A stretch of DNA of 64,000 nucleotides from Gyromitra esculenta (taxonomy: Eukaryota; Ascomycota; Pezizomycetes; Pezizales; Discinaceae). Shown here in pieces: positions 37,316-49,547 of this stretch. A program made the position numbers and the translations under genes. The first letter of the stretch is position 1. Every line of letters begins with the position of its first letter. The DNA lies in the NCBI GenBank assembly GCA_038503075.1, contig JBCAML010000012.1, positions 1,054,001 to 1,118,000 on the forward strand. Direction: 5' to 3'. The notes under the pieces were generated by a model. The model had not been told where the DNA came from, searched no databases, and saw only the letters and a list, made by a program, of their open reading frames with translations.

Positions 37316-38171
37316 ATGTTCATTCGTACCTCCACCATTACCCTGGCCATTCTTGGTGCACTGAGTGTCTTCGTTGCGCCTGCTGAGGCCGCAACAAAGA
37401 TTATGCCTCTTGGTGACAGTATCACTGGGTCTCCTGTAAGAAATACACCTTACCTACCTCATTGCACAATTCACTCGAAAGCAAACTTCCTCCAATCTAA
37501 CGGCCGGTACTGGCACCTCTTGGTCTAGGGCTGCTGGCGTGCACTCCTATGGAACAAACTTGTCGCAGCTGGAAAAACCAATCTCGACATGGTCGGTACT
37601 CTCCCTACTCAGGGTTGTGGTGTCAGCTACGACGGCGACAATGAAGGCCACGGCGGATATCTCGTCACCAATGTTGCAAACCAGAACCAGCTCGTAGGCT
37701 GGCTCTCAGCCACAAACCCGAACATTGTGATGATGCATTTTGGAACCAACGACGTGTGGAACAATATTCCGGCTGCCACTATCTTGACTGCATACAGCAA
37801 ATTGGTTGATCAAATGAGGGCCAATAACCCAAGCATGAAGATTTTGGTATAGCCCTTCCCCCCCCCCACCATCAGCTTTGCATTTGATGGAAAAACTAAT
37901 ATATGTGTGATGGTTCAATAAGTAGGTCGCCAAGATCCTACCCATGAGCCCCTCTGGTTGCACAACTTGCGCTGCTGGTGCCGTCACACTAAATAATGCC
38001 ATTCCCGCCTGGGCCACCTCCAAAAGCACGAGTCAATCGCCAATTTATGTTGTCGACCAATGGACCGGATTCTCAAGTACCAGCGATACTGTCGATGGTG
38101 TGCACCCGAACGATAGCGGAAATGTTAAGATTTCGAACAAGTGGTATTCAACTCTTGTTGGGTTGGTTTAG
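37316..38171 (+). CDS. secreted SGNH/GDSL esterase, CE3-like (acetylxylan esterase type)
   Basis: The predicted role is hydrolysis of ester bonds such as acetyl groups on plant cell-wall xylan, outside the cell. Three exons are read: 37316-37435, 37529-37846 and 37926-38171, with introns of 93 and 79 nt in phase 0; the product is 227 residues. Residues 1-25 form a signal peptide ending APAEA. Block I is MPLGDSITGSP with the nucleophile at Ser35. The next exon opens GCWRALLWNKL, typical of the CE3 group. The oxyanion Asn is in GTND (Asn114). The catalytic Asp-His pair lies in DGVH (Asp203, His206). All catalytic blocks are present and the frame is intact. Intron 2 carries a poly-C run just after its GTATAG donor. 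The family is clear; the exact substrate is inferred. Confidence 0.9.
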
Positions 38172-39321
38172 AGATTTGGAAGACTGTATATTGGGGGTTT
38201 ATGAGAAATATTGTGAATACGGTTATGAGTGGGAAAAATGTGTCTGATATGGAACGTACAATAAAAAGGAGACTACTTGAAGAGCTAAAGAGTTGATGTT
38301 TTGATATTTAGCGGTTTTGATTTTTGCTGGCGTTTGAAATCCGAGTGATATCCCATGTCATCCTGGTCCGAATCTCCCATTCCCGGATACATGTAGTTTA
38401 TCAGCCGCTTTCGAGAGGGATACAATCAGAAGCTATATACATAAACTGGCTTTAGGAGGACCGCTGTATCTAAATTATTAAGTCTTCGTACCAAAACAGT
38501 AGCTTGAGCAGGGGTTACGACTAGGCACGATGGATTACGCCAAATATTCCCTTCACAAAGTTCGCTAGATCACGATATAAAAACCAAATTAGTGCAATTA
38601 GTTTTCTCAGTGCTGACGAACTAAGGGATAGTATGGTGAGAACCAGATAGGAAGCGTGTCCAAGGGGCAGTTTATAGATGGTAGGAATATAGATCTTCGT
38701 GAAACATTTGTGGCGTCTGCAACGGGATAGTGCTATCTAATACATGTATAGCCAAAGGAGGGGAAATGGTACAGCGATTATTAGGGATATATGGGAGACT
38801 AGGAAGATAGTCTACCACTTGACTCAATTATGATATATGCTGGTTAGCATGATCTGGACTACTAAGATACCCTAAATCTAAGCTCGTAGGGGGCACCAGT
38901 CTGTTCTAGACTACTAGTATTAGGGTGTTAGGTCTTTGGGCTTGTAACAGGCGAATCGCTGCGTTGCTAGTGCTGCAGGTCCCAGCAATATCAAGCGATA
39001 ACTCTGTGTGTTCTACACGTTCCAAATATTCCTTGCCGTGATATCCACGGCCAATATAAAGACCATAGTAAAAGGTACAAAGACAGCTTCAAAATTCTCC
39101 CAGGATGCTGCCATACATCAGCCTTCGGAGGTACTTAACTTTCCACTCCCATCATTTGGGAAGCTGGGAATTCGGAGCTATTAACCCCTGTCTACTCAAT
39201 AGTAGTCCCATCCGGCAGACAGTCCTCCCACGATATTCGCTAAACTCGAGAAATCCTTTGATTGATCATATACAAAGATGCATCCTAGCATCATCTATCC
39301 CAACACGCCGTGGCTACTTCC
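38172..39321. other. intergenic region
   Basis: This holds the 3' ends of two convergent genes. No further gene is supported; plus-strand frames over 39105-39338 overlap the last exon of the minus-strand complex I subunit. Confidence 0.5.
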
Positions 39322-39756
39322 TTAGTACTCGGAGATGACATCACCTCTTCTCTTGCCCCTGAACTCGTATTTCCCCTACACCCCATAAATATATTAGATT
39401 AGCAATAACCCTAGACGCGTCTCCGTCAATCTCATGGATATCTTGAGGGGGGCGTACGTTAGTTTTATACGCCAAGACTGTAAGCGTGAACGGAATAGCA
39501 ATCACGTAGATGAACGTCAGCTTAGCCGCGCGCGGCGTCCAGCGGAAGAAGCGATAACGGTTCGTATTAAGAGCTGTTATCGTATGTATGTCAATGTCTG
39601 TATTACGGGGTAGGGAGGTGGTGGGGAGGTGGGGTAAAATTACCAGCGTACTTGACTAGCTCCGGATCCTGGTGAAGAACTGGGATTGAATGTCAACTTT
39701 ATTCTTGGATAGTTAAGATATCGCACTGGAGAATTACTGTTGCTGTGGCCGGCCAT
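39322..39756 (-). CDS. mitochondrial complex I accessory subunit, NDUFB4/B15 type
   Basis: This is a small single-span subunit of the membrane arm of NADH:ubiquinone oxidoreductase in the inner mitochondrial membrane. The gene has four short exons on the minus strand: 39756-39738, 39679-39644, 39573-39458 and 39375-39322. Introns are 58, 70 and 82 nt with GTAATT, GTAATT and GTACGC donors and CAG, CAG and TAG acceptors. All phases agree and the product is 74 residues. Family landmarks in order are an N-terminal DPELVKY, the NRYRFFRWTPRAAKLTF block, one hydrophobic span (TFIYVIAIPFTLTVLAY), a Gly-Lys-Tyr turn after the span, and the closing GKRRGDVISEY. Every part fits the fungal B15-like proteins I know. 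It is read opposite to the MITE cluster downstream in plus coordinates. Confidence 0.85.
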
Positions 39757-40070
39757 GGTGGAAGGTATATGGGGGAGCTATAGGTTGATTTCGGTCTGCG
39801 AGTGTGAAATGTGGTGATGTTTGGAGTTACGATGTTAGTTGCTTGGCATGCGGCATCGTGAGGCTCTTTCGCACGTGACAAAATCTTACACCTAACCCTG
39901 TTCACCCTGTTCCCACTTTTCATTATCCGGTTAGGGGAATCCATCTTGGTAGAGTTTCACAGCTGGCCAAGTGTTCTGGCTCCTTGATGGGAACCAGAAA
40001 ATTGAGAAGTTGTGCACAGCTGTCGCACCATGCAGGCGTGCATTGTTGGTGTCCCAAGCTCTTTTCCCTA

Positions 40071-40203
40071 CTCGGGGCAGGCATGAAGAACCCGAAAATG
40101 TCTTTTGCTGATAAGATCTTTTGATTTGCTCTCCTTGGCTACATTATCAGGTTTATTGGCTAAATCCTGCTTGCATTTTCGGGTTTTTCATGTCTGCCCC
40201 GAG
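40071..40203. repeat. 133-bp TA-flanked MITE
   Basis: The left terminus CTCGGGGCAGGCATGAAGAA and the following CCCGAAAATG match the reverse complement of the right terminus with two mismatches over 30 bp (arms 40071-40100 and 40174-40203). TA lies directly outside both ends (40069-40070, 40204-40205), the signature target site of Tc1/mariner-class elements. The 73-bp interior is non-coding. Confidence 0.8.
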
Positions 40204-40638
40204 TACTACAAGTGCCAGGGTAAGTCTGTGTGTAGATTGTGGCGCGAGCAAGAGATGTGGATGTTTTCTCCCTCTACAGTTTCATGAGAGGCCTGATAAA
40301 AACGCTTGATGGATTGAGGATGCTACATGTATGTGTACCGTAAAAACTCGAAACATTGGGTAACGCACTTCCATGAATCTAACTTGGTTTGGTTTGGAAA
40401 CAACCTGAAATCGGCTCAGACACGCCACTTGATCTCCGAGAAACTCCTTCAAGGGTTAGTGGTGAGTTTAATATCCCAGCACAGCGTTACATACCCAGTT
40501 TTTCGAGTTTTTACGGGATATCAAAGCAAATTAGCTGGCAAGAGGGTGAAACCCAAGCCAGCTTGAGCTCCCAAGAAAAGAGATGTGCCGCCACCTGTTC
40601 ACTGACTTACCTCTGTACCCATACTGCTTCAAGCTCTA

Positions 40639-40867
40639 CTCGGGGTGGGCATTATGAACCCGAATCTGCAAATATAAATAGACCAATGAATTGCTGCGCG
40701 AGGTAGGGACGCAAGGGCGAATCGACAATCTGGACCCCAGCATGGCTTACTCAGGCTCTTTTTAACTCTTCGCCGCCTGCAGTCATACGAATAGTTGCTA
40801 TGCATCAATGTGATTGGCTGAGGCTAATCAGGAATTATTATTTGCGAGAGACATATTCAGCCCCGAG
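40639..40867. repeat. second, diverged TA-flanked MITE
   Basis: The left end CTCGGGGTGGGCATTATGAA with CCCGAA following is a relative of the 40071 element. The right end closes with CCCCGAG followed by TA, mirroring the left TA. Beyond the first 7 bp the right arm is only loosely similar, so the boundary is less certain. Length is 229 bp and it is non-coding. Confidence 0.5.
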
Positions 40868-41628
40868 TACTAGCTTGGCCCAGTGAGTTTTTTTGTTCCG
40901 TGGAATACGATGGAAGAGGTCTATGCCCACAGTACTGCGGGTGTAGGGATAAGTGATTCAAAGTGGCGGTGCCCTAGGTCTAAATTGAACTCTTCCTCGC
41001 GCCAGTTATTACAATGATTTTTGATCATTCTTGTCTCTTCTATCTTTGCGTGGTTTCCTTCCATTTACTAATTTAATCATGATAGTGATTTTGGGCACGT
41101 TTTGTAAGTAAATGCTGGTGTTTCAATTGCAAGCGCATCAGGTTGGTTCGCGTATGGTGCGTGTACGCTGAAACCTAGACCAATCGAATTGGTGTGTGGA
41201 ACGCCTTTGTCTTACAAAACTTCGCTAGTGCCTCACTAAATTTTATAGAAAAATTATCAACCTAAATATTTCAATCACCAATGCCCTAAAGATGAATGCT
41301 GTCAGATATGGTCACTTTATTAGCATTGATGCTTAAACTAAGCTTTAAAAACTGATATTTGATTTAAAGTTCCTCTATGTATATTTGGTCATGTGTGCAG
41401 TATCTCTTAGAATGTTCCAAACTGAACTTTTTACAGCCAAAAATGAGGTTTTATTCCACCACAACCACTTATCATCATGTCCTACAAAAACTTGCAGAGC
41501 TTCATTACTATCATTCTAGGTTTCACAAGTTTTCTTAGGGAATCTGGTTAGTTGTGGGTGTCGGTATTTCGACCTAAAGTGGTGGTCCAGGTTTAAGCGT
41601 ACACACACTATACCTGTAGCACTTGACT

Positions 41629-41750
41629 TGTCAGCAAGCATACGAACCAGAAAAAGGGGGGAGTGGCTTTGTATGCTACGGAATTCGTGTCTAATGCCGT
41701 ACGGAGCCACATCCCCCCTGTTTTCTGGTTCTTATTCCTGCTAACAAGTA
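41629..41750. repeat. imperfect inverted repeat, about 43-bp arms
   Basis: The left arm (about 41629-41670: CTTGTCAGCA..ATACGAACCAGAAAA..GGGGG..TGGCT) is the reverse complement of 41704-41750 with several mismatches, around a loop of about 33 bp. It sits just left of a CTCGGGGTTGGGAACG terminus-like sequence at 41756, which resembles the MITE ends. It may be a separate foldback element or an older insertion beside the mariner. Confidence 0.6.
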
Positions 41751-41964
41751 AAATACTCGGGGTTGGGAACGTAAGTTTTAGACGTCAGACCGGGGTTGTT
41801 ATTGGTGAACCCTATCGCGGCTTAGCCAGTAAGTGGCGCCCACTTGTCGATCTTAATACGAGAACGCTGATATCCAAGCATGTGAAAAAAATTATATATT
41901 CCCTGTTGGATCCCCTGGCCGCCCAAGTCTTCAGGCCTCATAGTTAGAACCCAAGTCATCAGAT

Positions 41965-43016
41965 ATGGCAGTAAAAACTTTCGAAACCTCCTACAAACAA
42001 CGCTGTTATGTGCAGGCGCTACGATTTGAGGCCGGATGGACACTACAGCAGATAGCAGATAATCAGCATCTCGGTGTCAGCACGGTATGGAACATTTGCA
42101 ATGGACCAGCAACACCAAAGAAAAGAAAAGGTCGACCACTTATCCTTGACGGCCCTACCCGCCGCCGGCTTGTGCTTACCGCAACCCAGAGCGCCGAGAA
42201 TCGTCGAAAGTCCTACGCCGAGATCGCTGAAATGTGTGGAGTCAAAGCCTGCGAGAAAACCCTACGAAGAGCCTTTCAGCGTGAAGGCTGCAGCCTGCAG
42301 ACCGCCCAAAAACCTGTTTCTAAGGCCGGAGTAGAAGCAAAACGACGCCAGTTCGCCCTTGATCGCCAATATTGGACAAAGGAGGACTGGCGACGGATTA
42401 TTTTGACAGACAAATGCTATTTCCGACTTGGAGAGGCAAGCGAGGATACTTGTGTTGTGGGTAGGCTTGGGGATGATTGCTTCGGGGATCACATAGAGAA
42501 CTCGGTGATGGTTTGGGGAGGGTGCCTCGGTGAAAAAAAGACACCTTTGGTTTTATGGGATAAAGATAATCGTACTATGACGGCGGAAACCTATGTCAAC
42601 CATGTGCTACACCCGATTCTCTGGCCTTTCTGGTATTGGGAGAGCCAGGCGCAGAGGGTGCCACTCTGGATTATGGAAGACGAAGGTTCTACTCAAACAG
42701 CAAAGCAGACCCAAAGTTATCGAGATTATTACAAGATACCCACGTTCACGCTTCCTCCGTCCTCCCTTGATTTTGGTCCGATGGCGAGTACCTGGAACCT
42801 GTTAAAAGATAGGCTTAATCAGAGGTCAGAAAGACTAAAAGGAGTGGAGGAGTTGCGAGAAGCAATTAGGGAGGAATGGGATAAAATTAGCGTAGAGGAG
42901 ATTTTAGGGAGGAATGGGATAAAATTAGCGTAGAGGAGATTTTAGGGTTTGTAGATTGCATACCAGAACGCATTAAGGCTACTATTGCTACTGATGGGGG
43001 ATGTGATGATTCATAG
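41965..43016 (+). pseudogene. Tc1/mariner transposase, inactive
   Basis: The first 90 residues form the helix-turn-helix DNA-binding region (TLQQIADNQHLGVSTVW), followed by a basic KKRKGRP hook. The catalytic region shows Asp149 (ILTD), Asp239 (IMED) and the C-terminal block PMASTWNLLKDRL. Where the third acid belongs, 35 residues after Asp239, there is Ala274, so the triad is broken. A 38-bp tandem duplication near the end shifts the frame and stops it at 42931-42933; after the second copy the normal C-terminal frame resumes and ends at 43016. A left terminus with TA|CTCGGGG lies at 41754-41762. I could not find the matching right terminus. Confidence 0.85.
42872..42947. repeat. 38-bp exact tandem duplication inside the transposase
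   Basis: Two identical 38-bp units (42872-42909 and 42910-42947) start AGGAATGGGATAAAATTAGC. The unit length is not a multiple of three, so it shifts the frame. Five bases, TAGGG, precede the first unit and also close each unit, which suggests slippage at a microhomology. Confidence 0.95.
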
Positions 43017-44553
43017 TTCAGTTATTTTTCTTTCTTTCTGCCTCTCCTACAATCTCGATATCTTAGATCTAGATCCTTTACAATTCTCCCAAATAATTTA
43101 GTCTTAATACGTTATAAATTTTTCTTCGATATTCATCTTTTAGGCTAATCCAATAATCTCCCTTATTTAAGTCCGCTATTTGAATTGGGGTTCCGACTTA
43201 GAAGGACTCGGCGGAGGCGGGTACTGGGTGTGGGAACGTACTGGACGTGCTAGATCGATAGACGTGCTATTAGGGCGAGCAAAGAAGAAAAAGTATAGGC
43301 GTACAAACGTGCCATATTTACAACATAGTGGGCTTACGGTCGCTTACCAACGTATTGGGCGCATATAAATGCCCTGGTTTTGAGGGTGCGTTCAGACGCT
43401 TGCCTACGTACCTCGGCGCCTCGGTTTTTACTGATGGGGTTAGGGTTGGGCTGAAACAAGAGTGCTAATCGGCTTCGCAGTCATGCGTCTAACCTATAAA
43501 TCTCTTTTGTTCTTGCTCATGAGCGTGCGTAATTAAACTAACCTTTTTTTCGTAAGCGGCATAGAAAGGTTTGCAATTATCATTATTCGCTGTACAGATG
43601 TACAGAAGCAGATTTGACGAATTTTCGTTGAGTACGGAGGTTGTAAGGTAGTATCGTGCAAGGCGTTTCGCTTGTGTTAGTACTCCCAGTTGTCTGAGGT
43701 CGCTGGCGTAGCTATATGGTGGGGAATTCAACATCCTCTCTCAGTGCAACCGGTATCAAACTTACCAGAAGTTTACTTCGGGGCTGAGCACGAAAGACTG
43801 AAATGAGAAAACTCGTCATCATTTTTTATGTTGCTTAACAAAATTATTTTTCCACGGCTGCTTGCTTGAGTTGCCCAATATGCAATATGCTAGCTAGATC
43901 TATCCTAGGCTTCTTTCGTTGGTGGGGTTTGGCCGTTAGGACTCCTGCCAGGAATTTCTCAAATTGTGAGTAAGGAGCGAGCCATTTAGTAGATAAAGCC
44001 CGGATACAGTCATGTTCTTTTCACATAAGCAGGTACTTTGGGATGTTGATGAGCACAACGTGGCTCCACTATTACTACATGTAAATTACCACCGCTATCA
44101 ACTTAGTCATACAGTATTAAACCATATAAAACATTTGTTATCGTATTATTATACGATGATAGTAGATATTAAATTATAAGTCTCGAGCTCGTCTTCAGTC
44201 AATTCAAAAGATATAAACCTCAAATATGGAGATACAATCCATACCCATAGTCCATGCATGCATCGCGGAAAATCAGACCAGGTCAATTCAAATAGCGAAA
44301 AAAACTTAAGATAATGATTTAAACTTCCAGTCGGATCCAAAAACCTCGCTGCCGGGGTTTCATCTGCGGAAGACCTAGTACTAGTTGATAGGACTGCTCA
44401 ATATATAACCTACACAGATATCCTTTCAGTCCCCCATCGAACTAATATATATTCCAAATATAATTTCCTCTTTCTTATAACTATTTTCACGGCTTGATTC
44501 CACTACTCTTTCTCACCCATAATTCGTTTTCCTTCAACATCACCACAACCATC
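43017..44553. other. intergenic region before the ABC transporter
   Basis: No gene is supported. Minus-strand frames at 43489-43734 and 44149-44340 carry no motif. The last 150 bases are a pyrimidine-rich leader with TATATA elements near 44,401-44,452, the likely promoter of the ABC gene. Confidence 0.45.
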
Positions 44554-47500
44554 ATGATGCAGTCTTTTGCACAATTCAGTCCCCAAGATGGATCAGACAG
44601 ATTCAACTCCGCTTCCGTAGTCGAGTTAGGTGAGATGAATCCGAAACCTCAACCTAAGTCGAATGGTTTCCGCGCACGAATTAAGGCCAAACGAGAAGAG
44701 ATCGCACGGGAAGCTAAAGAGAGAAGATCTGGGGATGGGCAAGGTGGTGGAATTGGGAATTATTTTGTAAGCACTCCGTTGATATTCTTGTGCTCCCCTT
44801 TAACGCCAGTCAACCACTTTCTTCGAAGCATATGGATAAATTTAAAAAAGGTCGCGAGCTAAATATCATGGGGGCTGTAGAGGATTTTGAGGTATGGAAC
44901 TAAGTGGGACATTCTCCTTATGGCTATCGGGATCATTGCCGGGTTGGTAACAGGAGTCGCCTTGTACGTGAATGTCCTCGAAATTTACTTTTAGCATCCA
45001 CCAAGGAGTGGAAATTAACCTAAACTTCTTTTTAGCCCATTGATGACACTTATACTCGGAAATCTTGTGAACCAATTTGGAAAGTTTTTCGAGCCAGGTT
45101 CAAATGTTACGCCGGAAGCTCTGCGGATGGCAATCAACGAACTTTGGTAAGCTTATAAACCCTTATCTACTAGAGTTATTTCCTTTTAGCCACTAATACA
45201 AAGCCTCTTAGCAAGCAATTCCTCTATATATTCTTTGCGAAGTGGATTGTAGGGTACATTTCCATGGTAAGTTCATCAATAATGATCTCCGATATTGCTA
45301 TTAACTAGCAAACCCCACAGATCTGCTGGCGCCTTTCTTCAACTCGAATATCCGCGGCGATTCGTCTTGAGTACATAACTTGCATCTTCAAGCAAGACTT
45401 AACTTATTTCGACACTCTCGCCTTGACCCCTATGCCGGTTCTGGGTGATTCGAAGGACCAACTAAGTACCGACCACACAAACCCAGCTGTCCACAAACCG
45501 GGCACTCCCGGTTCTGTGGCCGTTGCTATCACAACTGTTTCTAGCGTTGTTCAGCAGGGTATCGGGGAGAGAACTGGTGGGCTCTTCCAATCAGCCTCGA
45601 TGCTGGTTGCTGGTTTCACGATAGCACTCATGACAAATAAGAACCTGGCTTTTGTTATATCTTCTATTATACCTGTTGCTTTGGTCCTCTACTTACTCAC
45701 AATCCCATTCGATGTTAAGATCGAAAAGCGGATCATTATGGCACAGACCAAGGCAGCAGATTTGGCAGAGGAGATCCTTGGGACGATTAGGACAGTGAAA
45801 AGTTTCAATGCCGAGAAGTCTCAATGTGCAAAATATGATACTCTACTAAACAGAGCAAAGGAGCAAGGTCTCCGTAAGGCGCCATTGGTTGGAGTTCAAC
45901 ATTTCACTGGAATCTTTATTATCCTTTGCGCTTTCGCTATTTGCTTCCGACACGGCGCCAAACTCTACGAAAGTGGTGACATTCAGGATGCTGGGACTAT
46001 CATAACGTGAGCTATATAATCCTTTCTACAATACCCGGTGATAGTCTGGCTTATTCAATACATTCCTAGTGTCTTCTTCGCTGCCATCTTTGGCATCGGC
46101 GGTCTCGCTGGCCTAGCAATGCCAATCCAGGCGATATCGAAAGCTTGCTCGGCCTCGTCCATCATTTTCCAGGTTATCGATAGAAAGCCCTTAGTAGATG
46201 CTCTCTCCGATGAAGGCCACGAGCCCTATACGTTCCCCAAGGGCGATATCGAAATGCGCAATATTAGATTTGCCTATCCTGGTGGAGGAGACCGAGGAAA
46301 ATCTGTCGTCCTTGGTGGACTACAACGCTCACCCTTCGCCGACCCTGGATTACCCCCTTCCAATATACTTAGCGAAGGAGACAAAAGCAATAATTACCAC
46401 GATGGCGGTGGCCTTTCTTTGGATTTCCCAGCGGGCAAGACCACCGCAATTATCGGCCCTTCGGGCGCAGGCAAATCGACAATTTTAGCACTACTCGAGC
46501 GATGGTATGAACCCCAGGAAGGCAGTATCCTAATTGGTGGTGTCGATATCGGAGAGTACAATTTGAGATGGTGGAGAGGCAAGATTGGCCTCGTCATGCA
46601 GGAACCGTTCTTATTCAATACCTCGATTTTCAAGAACATTGCAGATGGGCTCCAAGGCACTCAGTGGGAAAATCTCCCGGAAGAGGAAAAGAGAAAAATG
46701 GTTCATAACGCTTGCGTCGATGCCAACGCTGCTGATTTCATAGATGAGCTGCCGGGGAAATACGATTCCATCGTCGGTGAAAACGGTATCAAATTGTCTG
46801 GAGGACAAAAACAACGTATTGCGATAGCTCGCAGCACCATTTCCAGGCCCTCGATCTTGCTTCTCGATGAAGCTACCAGTGCTCTCGATCCGGTTAATGA
46901 ACGACTGGTCCAGAAAGCCCTTGATAAAGTTTCGAAAGGACGAACAACCATCATCATCGCTCACCGTCTATCTACCATTAAAGATGTCGACAAAATCGTC
47001 GTGCTTGAGGAAGGAAATATCGTCGAAACTGGGAATCGCAAAGAGCTTCTTAGTCAGCCGGACAGCGCGTATAGCAGACTGGTTAGGAGTCAAGAGCTAT
47101 CATCTAATAAATTCCACGAGACCCCAGAGACCGATCCTTTTGCGGACCCGGAATCGGAATCTGATACTGAAGATCTTGAACGGCTGGGACATGAGAATCT
47201 TTACGGGGAAAATCTTCAAAATTCCCTAGTTCGGAAGAAAAGATGGCGTAAGATTGGGATTTTCAAGCTCTTCGCTTTGGTCTTCTCTGAGCAGCGGAAG
47301 TTCTTATGGCTTACATACCTCTTTGGCTTGATCGGTGCTATTGGAGCTGGTAACTTCCCCAACTCGAATTCTTTAAACCCACGCACTAATATTCCGAAGG
47401 CGGCATCACGCCAATTCAATCCGTACTTTATGCCAGCTTCATGCAAACCTTCCAAATCGTAGACGACATGGAAAAATTCGTTGCCCAAACCAGCTTCTGG

Positions 47501-49547
47501 GCATTGATGTTTTTCTGTCTTGCCCTCGGCGGTGGGTTTGTGACCTTCTTAATGGGCTGGATGTTCACCAGAAGCTCCCACGTAAGTTTCCTACTCCCGT
47601 CCTCTCCTTCTCTACTTCTCACAGACTTACCAGGTCACGGGTACCTACTACCGCTCTGAATACTTCCGCAACGTCGTCAGTCAAGGGATCACCTACTTCG
47701 ACAAACCGGAAAACTCCCCCGGCGACCTCACTTCCAGACTCAGTACATACCCGATGGCAATCCAAGACCTCATAGGGGCGCCAACCGGCATGATCATTAG
47801 TGGCATAATCACACTAATTGCTTCCTGTTCCCTCGCCCTCGCTATATGCTGGAAACTCTCTCTTGTCGTCATCGCTGTCGCCGTACCCCTCAACTTCGCC
47901 GCCGGCTACGTCAAGATTAAAATCGAGAAGCGATTCGTCCACGACTCTCTCGAGGTGTTTGAAGAGAGCTCACAGTTCTCGACCGAAGCTGTTGGCGCCT
48001 TTCGAACTGTCTCTTCCTTGGTGCTGGAAAAGCCGATTAGGAACCGGTATAAGAGTCTCCTGCGCAAACATGTAAAGAGACAGTCCCGGAGGATTGCATG
48101 GTCGTCGATCATGTATTCTGCTGTTGATTCACTGGGGATTCTAACTACTGCGTTTACATGGTGGTATGGCGGAAAGCTGATGTCAACTGGAGAGATTAAT
48201 ATCTTCCAGTTTTACCTGGTTTATCTGATCGTGCTCCAGGGAGCTGATGCGTCCGGACATCTTGTGGGTATTGCGCACGGGGTTGCGTTTGCTTCGATTT
48301 CGGCCAATCGGATGTTTGGGGTTAGGAATTTAGACCGGAAGATGCCGGGGAAACGTATGGACCCGGGAGAGACTGGGGGCTGTGAGGTTGAGTTTAAGGA
48401 TGTGGATTTTACGTATCCGACTCGCAGTTTGAGGGTGTTTGAGGGTCTCAATTTGAGGATTGAGAAGGGACAGTTTGCGGCTTTTGTTGGTGCTTCTGGG
48501 TGTGGAAAGACAACCACTATCAGTCTACTGGAACGGTTGGTCTGCTTATTTTTTGTTTTAAGCATGTTCGTATAGGTTTGTGGTTTTCTGACACATTTCG
48601 CATGGCATTACAGGTTCTACGATTTGAGAGAGGGTAAAATTCTCATCGATGGACAGGATTTGGCTTCCCTTGATCTCGAGGGTTATCGTGATGTGGTCTC
48701 GCTCGTCTCCCAGGAGCCAACTTTATACCAAGGTGAGCAGGGCACAATTCGCCTATATCTACCTTGTTCGACACTGATAAGATTGCTCGCAATTCAGGAA
48801 CAATCAGAGAAAATATTCTCTTCGGCGTCTCCGGATATGTAACGGATGAGGAAATCGTTCAGGCGTCTAAAGATGCTTATCTTGACGAATTTGTCATGAC
48901 TCTCCCAGATGGTAGAGTATTCCTTTGTGTCATATGACTTTTTTAGTGATTTTAGCTCACCCCACAGGTTACAATACGATCTGTGGCAGCAAGGGGACTG
49001 GGCTTTCCGGGGGCCAGAAACAGCGACTCGCTATTGCTCGGGCGTTGATTCGCAAACCTCGGATGCTGCTGCTTGATGAAGCAACCGCGAGCTTGGATTC
49101 TGAGTCTGAGAAGGTATAAATACACGTCTCATCATATAGGTCTACTTTCGCAATCAAATCTCGGACGCTAATTATAAAATCATGTAGATTGTCCAGCGTG
49201 CTTTGGAGAAGGCCGCTGAAGGACGAAAAATGACAATGATCGCTGTTGCTCACGTCAGTTCCTAGATAATACCTCTAAGTAGTCTACTTGAGTGGTAGCT
49301 GACTTTTATATCGCTTGTACAGAGACTCGCAACGATTCAAAACGCGGATGTCATTTTCGTCTTCGACGGTGGGAGAATAGTGGAGAAGGGAGATCACCAG
49401 ACCCTCATCCGGAGGAAGGGAATTTATTTCCAGATGGTATGTAATAGCAATCGTCGTCTTCGCCGAAGCCCTAACTTCCCCTCTATCAGTTTAAACTCTG
49501 CTAACGGAGAAGAGGCACAGTGCGAAGCGCAAGCCCTTGATTGTTAG
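44554..49547 (+). CDS. full-length ABC multidrug exporter, ABCB/MDR type, 14 exons
   Basis: An ATP-driven membrane exporter of lipophilic compounds (or, in some relatives, lipopeptide pheromone). Exons: 44554-44766, 44881-44963, 45036-45146, 45212-45266, 45321-46006, 46070-47349, 47400-47581, 47625-48535, 48614-48732, 48798-48911, 48968-49113, 49188-49253, 49323-49436, 49521-49547. All phases agree and the sum is 4107 nt, 1368 residues. The order is membrane domain 1, NBD1, membrane domain 2, NBD2. NBD1 has Walker [10 protein letters not shown] (about 512), LSGGQKQR (about 625), [12 protein letters not shown] and AHRLST. NBD2 has GASGCGKTT (about 1159), LSGGQKQR (about 1264), [12 protein letters not shown] and AHRLAT. 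The last exon gives CEAQALDC, as in relatives. Exon 8 could start at 47634 instead, removing three residues. Both ATP sites look intact. It is followed on the same strand by an MFS permease. Confidence 0.93.

Noticed and set aside
46394..46964. Minus-strand frames across the ABC transporter
   Set aside because: They mirror NBD1 coding sequence and have no independent support.
47350..47399. Apparent frameshift in the ABC gene after Gly-Ala-Ile-Gly-Ala-Gly
   Set aside because: It is a normal 50-nt intron (GTAACT..AAG); splicing restores the family sequence Gly-Gly-Ile-Thr-Pro-Ile-Gln.
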